Positions 1 through 9,068 of a stretch of DNA of 64,000 bases are shown in pieces. The stretch comes from Algiphilus aromaticivorans DG1253. Lineage in GTDB: Bacteria > Pseudomonadota > Gammaproteobacteria > Nevskiales > Nevskiaceae. The position numbers and the translations under genes were made by a program. Within the stretch, counting starts at the first letter, position 1. The number at the start of each line of letters is the position of its first letter. The notes beneath the pieces were generated by a model. It made no database searches, was not told the origin of the DNA, and was given only the letters and a program-made list of their open reading frames with translations. The stretch is from contig NZ_JPOG01000001.1 in assembly GCF_000733765.1 (NCBI RefSeq), forward strand, positions 3,668,501-3,732,500. Reading direction: 5' to 3'.

Positions 1-1117
1 GGGCAACGAGGAGTCGCTGGCCGAAGCCGAGGCGCGCCTCGACGAGCGCCTGGGCACGCTGCGCGAGCTCTTCGGTGTTCTGCAGCAGGTGGCCGGCGAC
101 GCCCGCGGCACCTTCCAGGCTTCGATGATCACCTCGCAGTATCCGGAGCGCGACGACTTCCTCAAGCAGCTGATCGAAAAAGCCGGCTCTTCCAGCGAGC
201 TGCCCGAGATGGCGGAGCTGGAGCGTCTGTGGTTCGAGATGCAGCGCGAGATGGCGGAGTCCGCCAAGGTCGTGCGCTACCCGGCCGAGGTCACGGGGCC
301 CGACGGCAACAAGTCCGAAACCGAGGTCGTGCGCGTCGGCAGCTTCAATGTCATGAAGAACGCCGCCTATCTGGACTGGGAAGCCGATACCCAGCAGCTG
401 GTCGAGCTGCCGCGTCAGCCCTCCGGGCGCTTCCTGGCCAGCGTCGACGACTTCGTCAACGCCGATTCGGGCCAGGTCGAGCCCCTGTTCGTGGACCCCT
501 CACGTGGCTCCATCCTCGGTCTGCTCATTCAGACCCCGGATCTCGCCGAGCGCATCGATCAGGGCGGCATCGTCGGTTACGTGATCCTGGCGCTGGGTGG
601 CCTGGCGCTGCTGCTGGCGCTGGAGCGGCTGGTGACGCTGAACCTCGTCAACATGAAGGTGCGCCGCCAGCTGAACTCGGACGAGCCAGATGAGGGCAAT
701 CCGCTGGGCCGCATCATGGCGACCTACCGCAAGTACGAGTCCACCGACAACGAGACGCTGGAGCTCAAGCTCGGCGAGGCCATCGCCAACGAAACCCCGA
801 AGCTGCAGCGCTTCCTCGCCCTGCTCAAGATCATTGCCGTGGTTGCGCCGCTGCTCGGCCTGCTCGGCACCGTGACGGGCATGATCAATACCTTCCAGGT
901 GATCACCCTCTTCGGCACCGGCGATCCCAAGCTGATGGCCGGCGGCATCTCGCAGGCCCTGGTCACGACCGTGCTGGGCCTCTGCGTGGCGGTGCCGACG
1001 GTGCTGATGCACACGCTGGTGCAGGGCCGCGCCAAGGCCGTCACCCAGATCCTTCAGAAGCGGTCGATCGGCATCATCGCCGAGCATTCCGAGCAGGGCC
1101 ATGTATCTGCTGCTTGA
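1..1117 (+). CDS. ExbB-like proton channel with periplasmic N-terminal extension (TtpC type), 5' partial
   Basis: Reading frame 2 is open from the first base, so the gene starts upstream of the window. The visible part begins with a charged, helical, probably periplasmic region of about 170 residues. Three membrane segments of the MotA/TolQ/ExbB fold follow: one around GYVILALGGLALLLALE, the conserved PLLGLLGTVTGMI segment, and VTTVLGLCVAVPTVLM. ExbB proteins with such an extension (TtpC in Vibrio TonB2 systems) supply proton motive force to TonB. The next gene, a standard ExbB, starts 17 bases before this one ends, so the two are probably translationally coupled. The family call is firm; the TtpC label rests on domain layout and gene order. 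Confidence 0.9.
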   Translation, partial: GNEESLAEAEARLDERLGTLRELFGVLQQVAGDARGTFQASMITSQYPERDDFLKQLIEKAGSSSELPEMAELERLWFEMQREMAESAKVVRYPAEVTGPDGNKSETEVVRVGSFNVMKNAAYLDWEADTQQLVELPRQPSGRFLASVDDFVNADSGQVEPLFVDPSRGSILGLLIQTPDLAERIDQGGIVGYVILALGGLALLLALERLVTLNLVNMKVRRQLNSDEPDEGNPLGRIMATYRKYESTDNETLELKLGEAIANETPKLQRFLALLKIIAVVAPLLGLLGTVTGMINTFQVITLFGTGDPKLMAGGISQALVTTVLGLCVAVPTVLMHTLVQGRAKAVTQILQKRSIGIIAEHSEQGHVSAA

Positions 1118-1628
1118 ATCGATCCAGGATGTCCGCCTCTTCCTGGAGCGCGGCGGGGATGTGCTCATCCCCATCATGCTGCTCATCCTGGGCATGTGGA
1201 TCCTGATCATCGAGCGGGCGGTCTATTTCCGCTTCGGCTTTCCCCGGCTGGCCGCGCATCTGCGCGACCGCTGGGAAGCCAGGGGCGAACGTCAGTCCTG
1301 GCGGGCGCATCAGGTGCGCAAGGCGCTCGTCACCGAATCCTCGATGAGCCTCTTCCGCGGCCTGGATGTCATCAAGACGCTGATCGCCATCTGCCCGCTG
1401 CTCGGGCTGCTGGGTACGGTCACCGGAATGATGGAGGTTTTCGACGTCATGGCCTTCGTCGGCAACGGCAATGTCCGCGCCATGGCGGAGGGCATTTCCA
1501 AGGCCACGATCCCGACCATGTCCGGAATGGTGGGCGCGCTGACCGGCGTCTTCTTCATCGCCCTGCTCGAGCGCCGCGCGAAGTTGCAGCAGACCCATCT
1601 CGAAGACGCACTCACCTTCGACCACTAG
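1101..1628 (+). CDS. exbB: ExbB/TolQ-type proton channel subunit
   Basis: The 175-residue inner-membrane protein has the three-helix MotA/TolQ/ExbB topology: VLIPIMLLILGMWILII near the start, CPLLGLLGTVTGMMEVF in the middle and SGMVGALTGVFFIALL near the end. It lacks the long extension of the preceding paralogue. ExbB pentamers with ExbD form the proton-driven motor that energises TonB-dependent outer-membrane transport. It overlaps the upstream gene by 17 bases and lies 24 bases before exbD. Two different ExbB-family members in series is the TonB2 arrangement rather than the single exbB of classical systems. Confidence 0.93.
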   Translation: MYLLLESIQDVRLFLERGGDVLIPIMLLILGMWILIIERAVYFRFGFPRLAAHLRDRWEARGERQSWRAHQVRKALVTESSMSLFRGLDVIKTLIAICPLLGLLGTVTGMMEVFDVMAFVGNGNVRAMAEGISKATIPTMSGMVGALTGVFFIALLERRAKLQQTHLEDALTFDH

Positions 1629-1652
1629 CGCTCCAACAGGAACGAATCTCCC

Positions 1653-2063
1653 ATGCGTGAGCTATTCAGCCAGGCCGTCGAACAGGAAGAGGAATCGGCG
1701 ATCGACATCACGCCGATGCTCGACATCGTCTTCATCATGCTGATCTTCTTCATCGTCACGGCCACCTTCGTCAAGGAATCGGGCATCGACGTCAACCGGC
1801 CCGACGCCAATACCGCCACCCAGCAGGACCGCGCGAGCATTCTCATCGCCATCGACGACACGGGCGCCGTCTTCATTGACCGTCGGCGGGTCGAGCTCGA
1901 CGCCGTGCGCGCCAACATCGAGCGACTGCACGCCGAGAATCCGCAGGGAACGGTCGTCATCCAGGCCGACGAGAACGCTTCCACCAAGCAGCTCGTCGCT
2001 GTCATGGACGCCTCGCGCGAAGCGGGCGTCTACGAAGTCTCGATCGCGACTGAGCGCCGATGA
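1653..2063 (+). CDS. exbD: ExbD/TolR-family biopolymer transport protein
   Basis: The protein has 136 residues: a short cytoplasmic N-terminus, one membrane helix at about residues 22-42 and a periplasmic ExbD/TolR domain. Asp24, in PMLDIVFIML, is at the position of the protonatable aspartate essential in ExbD. It forms the rotor and stator with the ExbB proteins encoded just upstream. The stop overlaps the tonB start by four bases (ATGA), indicating translational coupling. TolR is the alternative, but the adjacent tonB and the absence of tolA/tolB favour ExbD. Confidence 0.93.
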   Translation: MRELFSQAVEQEEESAIDITPMLDIVFIMLIFFIVTATFVKESGIDVNRPDANTATQQDRASILIAIDDTGAVFIDRRRVELDAVRANIERLHAENPQGTVVIQADENASTKQLVAVMDASREAGVYEVSIATERR

Positions 2064-2713
2064 CCGCGGCAGTGGCCAGCAGCGGTGGCGGAGGCGGGCG
2101 CGGCCCGCTGCGCCTGTTGGTGGCGATCCCGGTCGCCGTCGTAGTGACCTTCTCGGTCTTCTTCCTGATGCAGCTGCTCATCGAATCGGGCAAGAGCGCG
2201 CTCACCGACGAGTACGAGGGCCGCACGGTCGACTTCGTGCGCGTCGATCAGGAAGAACAGGTGCAGGAGAAGCGCCGCAAACCCGACAAGCCGCCCGAGC
2301 CCGAGGAACCGCCGCCACAGCCGGATACGCCCCAGCAGCAGGCCTCCGCCGAAGTCAATCAGTCCATGAGTATTGGCGCGGTCGGAATCGATCCGAACAT
2401 CGACGTCCAGGCCGGCGACATGGGCGGCGGCTCCGGCGACGGCGAGTATCTGCCCATTGTCAAGGTCTCGCCACAGTACCCGCAGCGCGCGCTACAGCGC
2501 GGGTTGGAAGGCTGGGTGCTGGTCGAGTTCACGGTCACTTCGGCGGGAACCGTGAAGGACGTCAAGGTGGTCGACGCCGAGCCGGCCGACATCTTCAACC
2601 GCGCCGCGGTCGATGCGGCGAAGAAGTTCAAGTACAAGCCGCGCGTCATCGATGGCCAGGCTGTCGAGGTCTCTGGCGTGCAGAACCTGATCCGTTTCGA
2701 GATGGAGCGATGA
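2060..2713 (+). CDS. tonB: TonB energy transducer
   Basis: The protein has 217 residues. An N-terminal anchor (about residues 17-41) is followed by a Pro/Glu/Lys-rich linker (PPEPEEPPPQP) that would span the periplasm. The C-terminal TonB domain (about residues 130-217) contains QYPQRALQRGLEGWVLVEF and ends near NLIRFEME. TonB passes ExbBD energy to outer-membrane receptors. It overlaps exbD by ATGA at its start and the TPR gene by ATGA at its end, so all five genes look like one tightly coupled operon. No TonB-dependent receptor is in the window, so the substrate is unknown. Confidence 0.94.
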   Translation: MTAAVASSGGGGGRGPLRLLVAIPVAVVVTFSVFFLMQLLIESGKSALTDEYEGRTVDFVRVDQEEQVQEKRRKPDKPPEPEEPPPQPDTPQQQASAEVNQSMSIGAVGIDPNIDVQAGDMGGGSGDGEYLPIVKVSPQYPQRALQRGLEGWVLVEFTVTSAGTVKDVKVVDAEPADIFNRAAVDAAKKFKYKPRVIDGQAVEVSGVQNLIRFEMER

Positions 2714-4038
2714 CGACCATGCGCAAGGCATCTAACCCGCTGTCCTCCCGCCTCATCGCCGGCATCGTCGCCGCCTGCCTTCTCGCGCCGGTCGCATGGC
2801 AGACAGCGTCTGCCCAGGACCAGCGCCAGGCTGACGTCAAGACCAAGCGCACGCCCTCGATGCGCGAGAATGTCTACAAGCAGATCAATCGCGCACGGGA
2901 TGCCGCCGAGCAGGAAGACTTCACGGCCGCGATGAAGGATCTGGAAGGCTTGCTCGACTCGAACCTCAACAGCTACGAGGCGGCGATGGCCTACAACCTC
3001 GTGGCCTACATCGAGTACAGCCGCGAGAATTACCAGGCGGCCATGAAGGCGTACGAGCAGGTGCTGGCCCAGGAGGCGCTGCCGGCGTCATTGCAGAAGA
3101 ACACGCTCTACAGCCTCGGCCAGATCCAGGTGGTCTCCGAGCGCTATGCCGATGCCGTCAAGACACTGCGCCGCTGGTTCGACTTGGAGGAATCGCCGCG
3201 CGCCAATGCCTACATTCTGCTCGGCCAGGCGCTGTTTCAGCTGGAGCGCTACGATGAGGCGCTGAAGCCCATCCAGACCGCCGTGCGCATGACGCGCGAA
3301 GAAGGCGGCCAGGTGCGCGAGAACTGGTTGCTGTTGCTGCGCGCCATCCACTACTCGCAGGGCAACTATGCGCGTCTGCGCGATGTCCTCAAGGACCTGA
3401 TCGCGAACTATCCCAAGCGCGAGTACTGGAGCCAGCTGTCGGCGGTCTACGGCGAACTCGGCGAGCGCAAGAAGCAGCTCGCCACCATGGAGAGCGCCTA
3501 CGACCAAGGCCTGCTCGACACGGCAGCCGACTACCGCAACCTTGCACAGTTGTTGCTGTCGGGTGACGTCCCCTACAAGGCCGCACACGTACTCAACGAG
3601 GCTTTCGACAGGGGCATCCTCGAAAAGGACATGCAGAACCTGCGCACCCTGGCTGACGCCTGGATGCTGGCGAAGGAGTATGACCGCGCCGAGTCCGCCC
3701 TCGGTCAGGCCGCGGGCATGGCCGACGACGGCGAGCTCTATCTGCGGCTCGCGCAGATCCACGCCGAACAGGCCGAGTGGTCGCAGGCTCTGGAGGCGGC
3801 CCGGAACGCTCTGAATCGCGGCGACATTGATCGTCCCGATCAGGCGCGCGTCATTGAGGGACTGGCGCTCTACAACACGGACCGGCTGGAAGAGGCGAAA
3901 GCCGCCTTCGGCCGCGCCGCGCGCTACGAGGAGTCGCAGGCCGTTGCACGCCAGTGGCGCAGCTACATTGAGCGCGAGCAGGAACGCCTCGCCGCGCTGG
4001 AGCGCGCACGCCGGGCGCAGGAAGAAGGCGCCGGCTGA
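2710..4038 (+). CDS. Periplasmic TPR-repeat protein of the TonB2 operon
   Basis: The protein has 442 residues with a Sec signal peptide (MTTMRKAS..., hydrophobic core LIAGIVAACLLAPVAW, cleavage near AQD). The rest is helical tetratricopeptide-like repeats, for example EAMAYNLVAYIEYSRENYQAAMKAYEQ. The ATG at 2710 is chosen because it overlaps the tonB stop and precedes the signal peptide; the frame stays open upstream but those codons lie inside tonB. TPR proteins end TonB2 operons in Vibrio and relatives and are thought to help the complex work. The role here is inferred from position. Confidence 0.85.
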   Translation: MTTMRKASNPLSSRLIAGIVAACLLAPVAWQTASAQDQRQADVKTKRTPSMRENVYKQINRARDAAEQEDFTAAMKDLEGLLDSNLNSYEAAMAYNLVAYIEYSRENYQAAMKAYEQVLAQEALPASLQKNTLYSLGQIQVVSERYADAVKTLRRWFDLEESPRANAYILLGQALFQLERYDEALKPIQTAVRMTREEGGQVRENWLLLLRAIHYSQGNYARLRDVLKDLIANYPKREYWSQLSAVYGELGERKKQLATMESAYDQGLLDTAADYRNLAQLLLSGDVPYKAAHVLNEAFDRGILEKDMQNLRTLADAWMLAKEYDRAESALGQAAGMADDGELYLRLAQIHAEQAEWSQALEAARNALNRGDIDRPDQARVIEGLALYNTDRLEEAKAAFGRAARYEESQAVARQWRSYIEREQERLAALERARRAQEEGAG

Positions 4039-4162
4039 GCTGTCGCGCTGACGCCCGGCACCACGCGCACCCGTGGGTCGGACTGCAGCCCGACATGTGG
4101 GACTCAGCAAAGCGGGCAAAAAAGCGGAAGACATCGCCACATAGCCCGTGGCTAGGGGATCA

Positions 4163-4178
4163 GTCCGGCCGGCCGGAC
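4163..4178. repeat. 16-bp perfect palindrome between converging genes
   Basis: GTCCGGCCGGCCGGAC is a perfect palindrome in the 153-base gap between the end of the TonB operon and the end of the minus-strand envelope cluster. It could form a hairpin at both 3' ends, but no T-run follows on either strand, so a standard intrinsic terminator is not supported. Confidence 0.5.
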
Positions 4179-4191
4179 CGGCTACGCCCCC

Positions 4192-5073
4192 TCATCGCCG
4201 ATCCGTGGCCTCGCCGGGCAGCTCCCGGCCCGGTGCCACCGGCCGCTCCGCCATCGGTACGCCCGCTGGCCCCCAGACGGAGTCGCTGCGTTGCGGCTTG
4301 TCCGGGGCCTCAGTGACCGACAGCTCGATGTCGCGCACGAGGCCGCTGATCGGCAGACGCGTGATGGTCGTGCGCAGTGGCTGGGCGGGCCCGATCGTGC
4401 GCATGGGAATTCTCGCGATCACCGGTGCGCTGACACGTTCGTGTACGTCGAGCTGCGTATTGATGACGGTATCCACCTCGGTCGTGATGGTCTGGTCCAG
4501 ATTCATCACCAGCGGGCCGTCGTAGCGCAGCTCGATGCGGTCATCCACCGGCGCCGTCAGGTGCACCGGCAGCCCGAACTGCATGGGCAGCTTGGCGCGG
4601 ATGTCGAGATTGCGCAGCGTCTTGGCGCCCATGTAGTTGAAGTCGGTGCGAATCTGGATATCCGCCACCGTATCGACCGGGATGATGCCGTCGTAGACGA
4701 CGTCGAACTGCACCGGCACGTCGGCGTTCATCAGCACCTCCGAGCGGTAGCGTCCCTGCAGCGGCAGCGTCAGCTCCTGCTGGAAGGGCACCTGCGCGGT
4801 GATGACGCCCGCCATCAGGATGTCGAGTTCCTCGGCGATCTGCGCGCTGATATCGAAGCGCTCGGGCAGCGTCACCGCCATCGGCTGATCGCTGACCGTC
4901 AGGCCGAAGCTCAATCGCATGAAGACCCAGAAACCGGCAAAGGCACCCATCGCCACCACGGCCAGCCCGCCGCCACCCAGCGCCAGCCAGCCCAGGATGC
5001 GCCGACCGCGTCGCGCATGCGGCGCGCTTCGCCGCGTGGTGGTGGGCTCAGGTGCCTGTCGCCGCTGGCTCAC
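4192..5073 (-). CDS. Membrane-anchored beta-rich periplasmic protein (paralogue 2), unknown function
   Basis: The protein has 293 residues and a GTG start that overlaps the upstream stop by four bases (GTGA). A basic N-terminus precedes one membrane helix (about residues 27-52, LGWLALGGGGLAVVAMGAFAGFWVF). The rest is a regular run of short amphipathic beta-like strands with alternating V/I/L and D/E/R/Q, such as PVQFDVVYDGIIPVDTVADI, and a Pro-rich C-terminus. It resembles the preceding gene's product in length, topology (both have FWVF at the helix end) and strand pattern, so the two probably arose by duplication. I recognise no named family. The cluster suggests a periplasmic role alongside the DUF1302 barrel. 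Confidence 0.75.
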   Translation of the reverse strand: MSQRRQAPEPTTTRRSAPHARRGRRILGWLALGGGGLAVVAMGAFAGFWVFMRLSFGLTVSDQPMAVTLPERFDISAQIAEELDILMAGVITAQVPFQQELTLPLQGRYRSEVLMNADVPVQFDVVYDGIIPVDTVADIQIRTDFNYMGAKTLRNLDIRAKLPMQFGLPVHLTAPVDDRIELRYDGPLVMNLDQTITTEVDTVINTQLDVHERVSAPVIARIPMRTIGPAQPLRTTITRLPISGLVRDIELSVTEAPDKPQRSDSVWGPAGVPMAERPVAPGRELPGEATDRR

Positions 5074-5858
5074 GGCGTCGACTCGCCTTCGTCGTCGCCG
5101 GTCGGCGGCTCGTCGTCATCGCGCAGGCCGAGGCGCAGCGTGCGCAGGGGCAGCGTCAGATCGGCGTAGTCGATCAGCACATCCAGCGGCTGGGCGCGCG
5201 GCAACGTGACCTCGGCCTGCAGATCCGAAAGCAGCGGCACGCTCATCTCGCTCTGGATCGGGATCGTGGTGTTAATCGTTGTCTGCAGCGGCACCTGCAG
5301 GTTGTCCTTCAGGCGTGCGGTCACCGGTGCGGTGAACTGCAGGCGCACCATTTCGTCGACCGGAATCAGCAGGTCGATGGGCACCGTGGCGTTGACCGGG
5401 ATCTTTCCGCGGATGGGCAGCTTGTGCCAGTCGCCCAGCACCTTGGCCTCGATGACCGTATCGACGTCCAGCACCTGATCGATGGTGATCTCGTCCTGCA
5501 CGCGCACATCGAGCTGGATCGGCACTTCGGAGTCGAACTCGGCCTCGATCTGGAGCGGCTCACGCACTGGAAGACTGAGCTGCTCGTCGACCGGCACGGA
5601 GGTGGTGATGCGCTCGTCGATGCGAATGCGCAGATCCTCGGTGACCGAGGCGCGCGCCTTGAAAGGTTCCTCGACAATCACCTTGGCGTGTTCGTTGCGC
5701 AGCAGGATGCGCGCGTCGACATTGCTGAAGACCCAGAAGCCCACCAGCGCGCCGCCCAGCACCGCGCCCACCAGTAGAGCCAGCAGGATGATCCAGAGCA
5801 AGGCACCGCCGCGCTGGGTGCGCATGGGGCCGCCTGCGTGTAGCTTCGTATCATTCAT
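5070..5858 (-). CDS. Membrane-anchored beta-rich periplasmic protein (paralogue 1), unknown function
   Basis: The protein has 262 residues from the ATG at 5858, chosen because GAGGA lies about 8 bases upstream and the start is just after the DUF1302 stop; the frame is open further upstream but only inside that gene. One membrane helix (about residues 18-43, LLWIILLALLVGAVLGGALV) anchors a periplasmic domain of repeated short strands, such as VPIQLDVRVQDEITIDQV. The C-terminal tail is acidic (DDDEPPTGDDEGE). Its downstream neighbour has the same architecture. No named domain was recognised; a strand-repeat bridge or lipid-handling surface is a guess. Confidence 0.78.
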   Translation of the reverse strand: MNDTKLHAGGPMRTQRGGALLWIILLALLVGAVLGGALVGFWVFSNVDARILLRNEHAKVIVEEPFKARASVTEDLRIRIDERITTSVPVDEQLSLPVREPLQIEAEFDSEVPIQLDVRVQDEITIDQVLDVDTVIEAKVLGDWHKLPIRGKIPVNATVPIDLLIPVDEMVRLQFTAPVTARLKDNLQVPLQTTINTTIPIQSEMSVPLLSDLQAEVTLPRAQPLDVLIDYADLTLPLRTLRLGLRDDDEPPTGDDEGESTP

Positions 5859-5868
5859 GAAGGCGTCC

Positions 5869-8100
5869 TCAGAACTGGTAGGAAAGGGTGACGGTGATGG
5901 TGTCGCGGTCTCCCAGTGGGTTGCGCCGCCCGGCGCCCGCAAAGAGGGCGTACTGCAGATCCAGGCCGACGTCGCGATAGCGGAAATGCAGCTCGCTGAG
6001 CGAGATGATGCGGCCCTCCAGGTGGTTCTCGGCCAGCCCCGGCGCCACGCCGTGCAGATCGTGCAACAGCACCAGCGTCGGCCGGATCATCAGCCCGGGC
6101 ATGAAGGCGTCATTGAAGACCGCCAGAAAACCGGTGCGATAGCCTCCCGACCATTCCGTGACGAAGCCGTCCGTGGTGCGCCTGGGGTTGATGCGCAGAC
6201 CGTTGCCGGTTTCGGCGACGCCCGGCGAGAAATGCGTGAAGGTGCCGGGTCCTTCCAGCTGCAGGCGGTTCAAAGAGGGCAGCTCCGGCAGCCAGATGGC
6301 GTTGGCCTCGAAGAGCCAGCCCAACTGGTCCGCGCCCGGTAGCGTGTCCGGCCCCCATAGCCGAAGAAAACCCAGACTGAACTGGAACATCTTCATTTCT
6401 TCGTAACCGCGGACATAAGATCCGGGCACGGTCTCGCCCGGCTCGCCGCCGCGGAAGGCCGTGACGAAGTCGGGCAGTGCGGTGCGCGAGTCCGTCAGCG
6501 TCGCGCCCCCCAGCGCGCCCAGCGACGGCAGTGGACCGATCCCCGGTGTGCTGTCGAGAATCGGGCCGAGCACGGGCGCATCGAGAAGATTGCCCACCCC
6601 GTCCGGAACAATGGTGATCTCCTGGCGCGGGAAGACTGGCTGCAGCGCCGAAAAGAAGACATCCTCCAGATCCACCTGCACCGGCTGGTTCGGTCGGTAG
6701 CTCAGCTCGCCGTGCAGGTTCGCCCCCAGCAGCGAACGATTAAAGCTCAGCGCGAACAGACGAATGTCCTCGGGGTAGTCGAGGAAATAGCGCGCGGTAT
6801 CGATGGGCAGCGCCTCGAAGCCGTCCTCGCCAGGGGTGTCCACAAAGGGCACGCCGCAGTCGTTGAGGAACTCCAGCAGATTGCTCGTATCGTTGTTGTT
6901 GGGGTTGCCCTCGCGACGCGTGCAGCTCGCCTGAGAGGCCGTGAAGCTCGCCGAAGGGATGCGCGAGTGGTAGTTCGCGAAGTGGAAGCCGATCTCGGTG
7001 CCGCCGCCCAGCCAGTCGGCGTAGTGATAGAGCGAGAAGCCGAACTGTCCCGTATCGGGCGGCTCATGATTGGCGTCGCGCAGCGCCGAGAAGCTGGTGG
7101 CGGATACCGCCGCCGCCAGCGGGCTCGCCGGCGTTCCTACCTGCTGCGGGTCGTCCGGTACCTTCGAGAAAGGCAGCGGTATGGCCTCGCCGGGCTCGGG
7201 ATCGTTGCCGGCGTCGAAGAAGGAGTAATAGGAGCCCTTGGCTGGAAAACCGTAGGGCCGCCATTCCAGCTGATACCAGGCATCGAATCCCCAGTCTTCG
7301 GTGATGCCGGCCTTCAGCGTGACCATGTTCTGCGGCGTGAAGAGCTCGAAGAGCTCGCCGCCGGGGCGCGCCAGCGCGTTGAGATCGGCAGGGTTGATGA
7401 TGTTGATATTGGTGGCGATGCCGAAAGTGGCCACGCCCCAGGTCATGACCTGCCGCCCGACGCGCAGCTCTGCCTGCTGCTCGTTCCAGACCGGGAGACG
7501 CAGCCAGAGGTTGGCGTTGCGCATCACGAAGTCGCTGCCCACGCTCTCCTCGGCGTTGGCGCTGCGAGGGATGCTCGCGGCCACGCCGGGTTGCGGACAA
7601 TCCTGCCCGGGTTCGCCGGCGCAATTCTCCGGCAGGATGATGTTGGGCTTGCTCTCGTCAAAGCCCTGGTTCACCGGGTCGAAGAAATAGATGCCGCTGA
7701 ACTCGAAGCCGAAGCGGTCCCAGTCCAGGTTGAGGCGGCTATTCCACTTGGCGGTGGCGAAAACGAGATCGCCGCGGTCGTAGTTGAGATTGCCGTCGTC
7801 GGTGTAGGCCGCAGTCTGACCGGGGGCGGCAAGGAAGCGCGCGTTGGGCTCGGTATCGCTCTCGCTCAGGCCGATGCAGTCGTCGGGGGCGCAGAGCCCG
7901 CGGTTCTCCGGCAGGTTGGCCTTGCCTACGAGCCTGGGGTCGCGAGCTTCCACACGCCAGCCGGCGCCGGCCGAGACGGTGTTGCGCAGCTCCACGGCCA
8001 ACGGCCCGGCGTCGGTTTCGAGCTCCCATTCCAGCGCGCCCGCCGGCAGGCTGCAGACAAACAGCAGCGCGCCCAGCGCACTTCGCGGTCCTGTTGTCAC
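5869..8100 (-). CDS. DUF1302 family outer-membrane beta-barrel protein
   Basis: The protein has 743 residues, a GTG start with AGGAGGAG just upstream and a signal peptide (SALGALLFVCSLPAGALE). The remainder has the long alternating pattern of a large barrel and ends in an aromatic strand, TVTLSYQF, typical of BamA substrates. Features such as VGRQVMTWG, NRSLLGANLHGELSYRPNQPV and the length match DUF1302, a porin-like family often found with DUF1329 or LolA-like proteins and RND exporters and linked to hydrophobic compounds. The substrate is unknown. It is followed after 10 bases by the first anchored paralogue and preceded at 159 bases by the LolA-like gene. Confidence 0.85.
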   Translation of the reverse strand: MTTGPRSALGALLFVCSLPAGALEWELETDAGPLAVELRNTVSAGAGWRVEARDPRLVGKANLPENRGLCAPDDCIGLSESDTEPNARFLAAPGQTAAYTDDGNLNYDRGDLVFATAKWNSRLNLDWDRFGFEFSGIYFFDPVNQGFDESKPNIILPENCAGEPGQDCPQPGVAASIPRSANAEESVGSDFVMRNANLWLRLPVWNEQQAELRVGRQVMTWGVATFGIATNINIINPADLNALARPGGELFELFTPQNMVTLKAGITEDWGFDAWYQLEWRPYGFPAKGSYYSFFDAGNDPEPGEAIPLPFSKVPDDPQQVGTPASPLAAAVSATSFSALRDANHEPPDTGQFGFSLYHYADWLGGGTEIGFHFANYHSRIPSASFTASQASCTRREGNPNNNDTSNLLEFLNDCGVPFVDTPGEDGFEALPIDTARYFLDYPEDIRLFALSFNRSLLGANLHGELSYRPNQPVQVDLEDVFFSALQPVFPRQEITIVPDGVGNLLDAPVLGPILDSTPGIGPLPSLGALGGATLTDSRTALPDFVTAFRGGEPGETVPGSYVRGYEEMKMFQFSLGFLRLWGPDTLPGADQLGWLFEANAIWLPELPSLNRLQLEGPGTFTHFSPGVAETGNGLRINPRRTTDGFVTEWSGGYRTGFLAVFNDAFMPGLMIRPTLVLLHDLHGVAPGLAENHLEGRIISLSELHFRYRDVGLDLQYALFAGAGRRNPLGDRDTITVTLSYQF

Positions 8101-8259
8101 GTCTCCTCCTGCGCGACATCACGTCCATGCTGATCGCAGGCATTCGGCCTTCAGATCAGTGGATGCTCCGACTTATGTCATGTTGTCATCATTTAATGTA
8201 GCGAACGCAGATTACCCGAGTCCGAGTTTAGGACGCGAATTCTCCACTGTGTCGGATAT

Positions 8260-9057
8260 CTATTCCCGGATGTAGAAGCGCTCTGGCGAGAAGCGCGCCT
8301 CGGGCAGTTGCTCCGGCAGGCGCAGACGCTGGATCTCCACTTCGCTGTGTCTGCCGCTGGCATGATCCTCGATGATCAGGCGTTGCGGGTACCAGAAGCC
8401 AGCCTCGCGGCGCGCCAGCGCGTCCTCGGGGACCCGGAAGCGCCGTGCCAGCTCACCGTCCCGAGAGGCAGCCTCGGCAGCGATCACGAAGCAGCGTTCG
8501 GTGTCGACGGTCATGTCGATACGCCCGAAGGGCGATCTGGCCGAAGGGGTGGGCAGTACCGTGAAGCGACGGTGATGTGATGGGTCGGCTGCGCGCTCAC
8601 CGCGCAGCGCGATGCTGGCGCTACGCATGGTGCGTTCGATGTTGTCGAAGTCGGAAAGTGACAGCGCCGACCCGAAGATGCCGGCGCCCTCGCTGTCGCC
8701 GTGAATGGCGCGGACGCGATCCAGCTCCGGGTTGTAGTAGTGCAGCGCTGCTCCGTCGGCATCGCGAAGAAACAGGTAGGCGCTGCCTGCCAGCGCCGAG
8801 GGCGCTGTGACGATAGCGCTGATGCTCAGCTTGCCATTGCCATCCCGCACCGCGACCTCGAAGGCGATGCGCTCCGTTGCGGTGTCAGGCGCATCCAGCG
8901 GACGCGTCCGAACCACGGCCTCGATCACGCGCGGCGAGCCGGGCAGATTGTCGCGCACGCATTCGAGAATGCGCTGCGACTCAGGAACTTCCTCACCGAG
9001 CGCCTCACCGGTATCGAGAGCCAGCATCACCATCAGTGCCAGTCGTAGCATCCTCAT
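8260..9057 (-). CDS. LolA-like outer-membrane lipoprotein-sorting protein
   Basis: The protein has 265 residues from the ATG at 9057, which begins a short signal peptide (MRMLRLALMVMLALDTGEAL). The frame continues upstream only inside the neighbouring gene. The mature part looks like the LolA/LppX fold seen in proteins annotated as outer membrane lipoprotein-sorting protein: an early hydrophobic beta region, then AYLFLRDADG, a SLSDFDNIERT segment and a C-terminal RLIIEDHASGRHSEVEIQRL. These proteins are periplasmic lipid or hydrophobic-ligand shuttles, often paired with DUF1302 barrels. Family assignment is moderate because there is no short diagnostic motif. Confidence 0.7.
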   Translation of the reverse strand: MRMLRLALMVMLALDTGEALGEEVPESQRILECVRDNLPGSPRVIEAVVRTRPLDAPDTATERIAFEVAVRDGNGKLSISAIVTAPSALAGSAYLFLRDADGAALHYYNPELDRVRAIHGDSEGAGIFGSALSLSDFDNIERTMRSASIALRGERAADPSHHRRFTVLPTPSARSPFGRIDMTVDTERCFVIAAEAASRDGELARRFRVPEDALARREAGFWYPQRLIIEDHASGRHSEVEIQRLRLPEQLPEARFSPERFYIRE

Positions 9058-9068
9058 GGGGCGCCGGC

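Noticed and set aside
4163-4178. 16-bp palindrome as a bidirectional terminator.
   Set aside because: No T-run follows on either strand, so it is listed only as a repeat.
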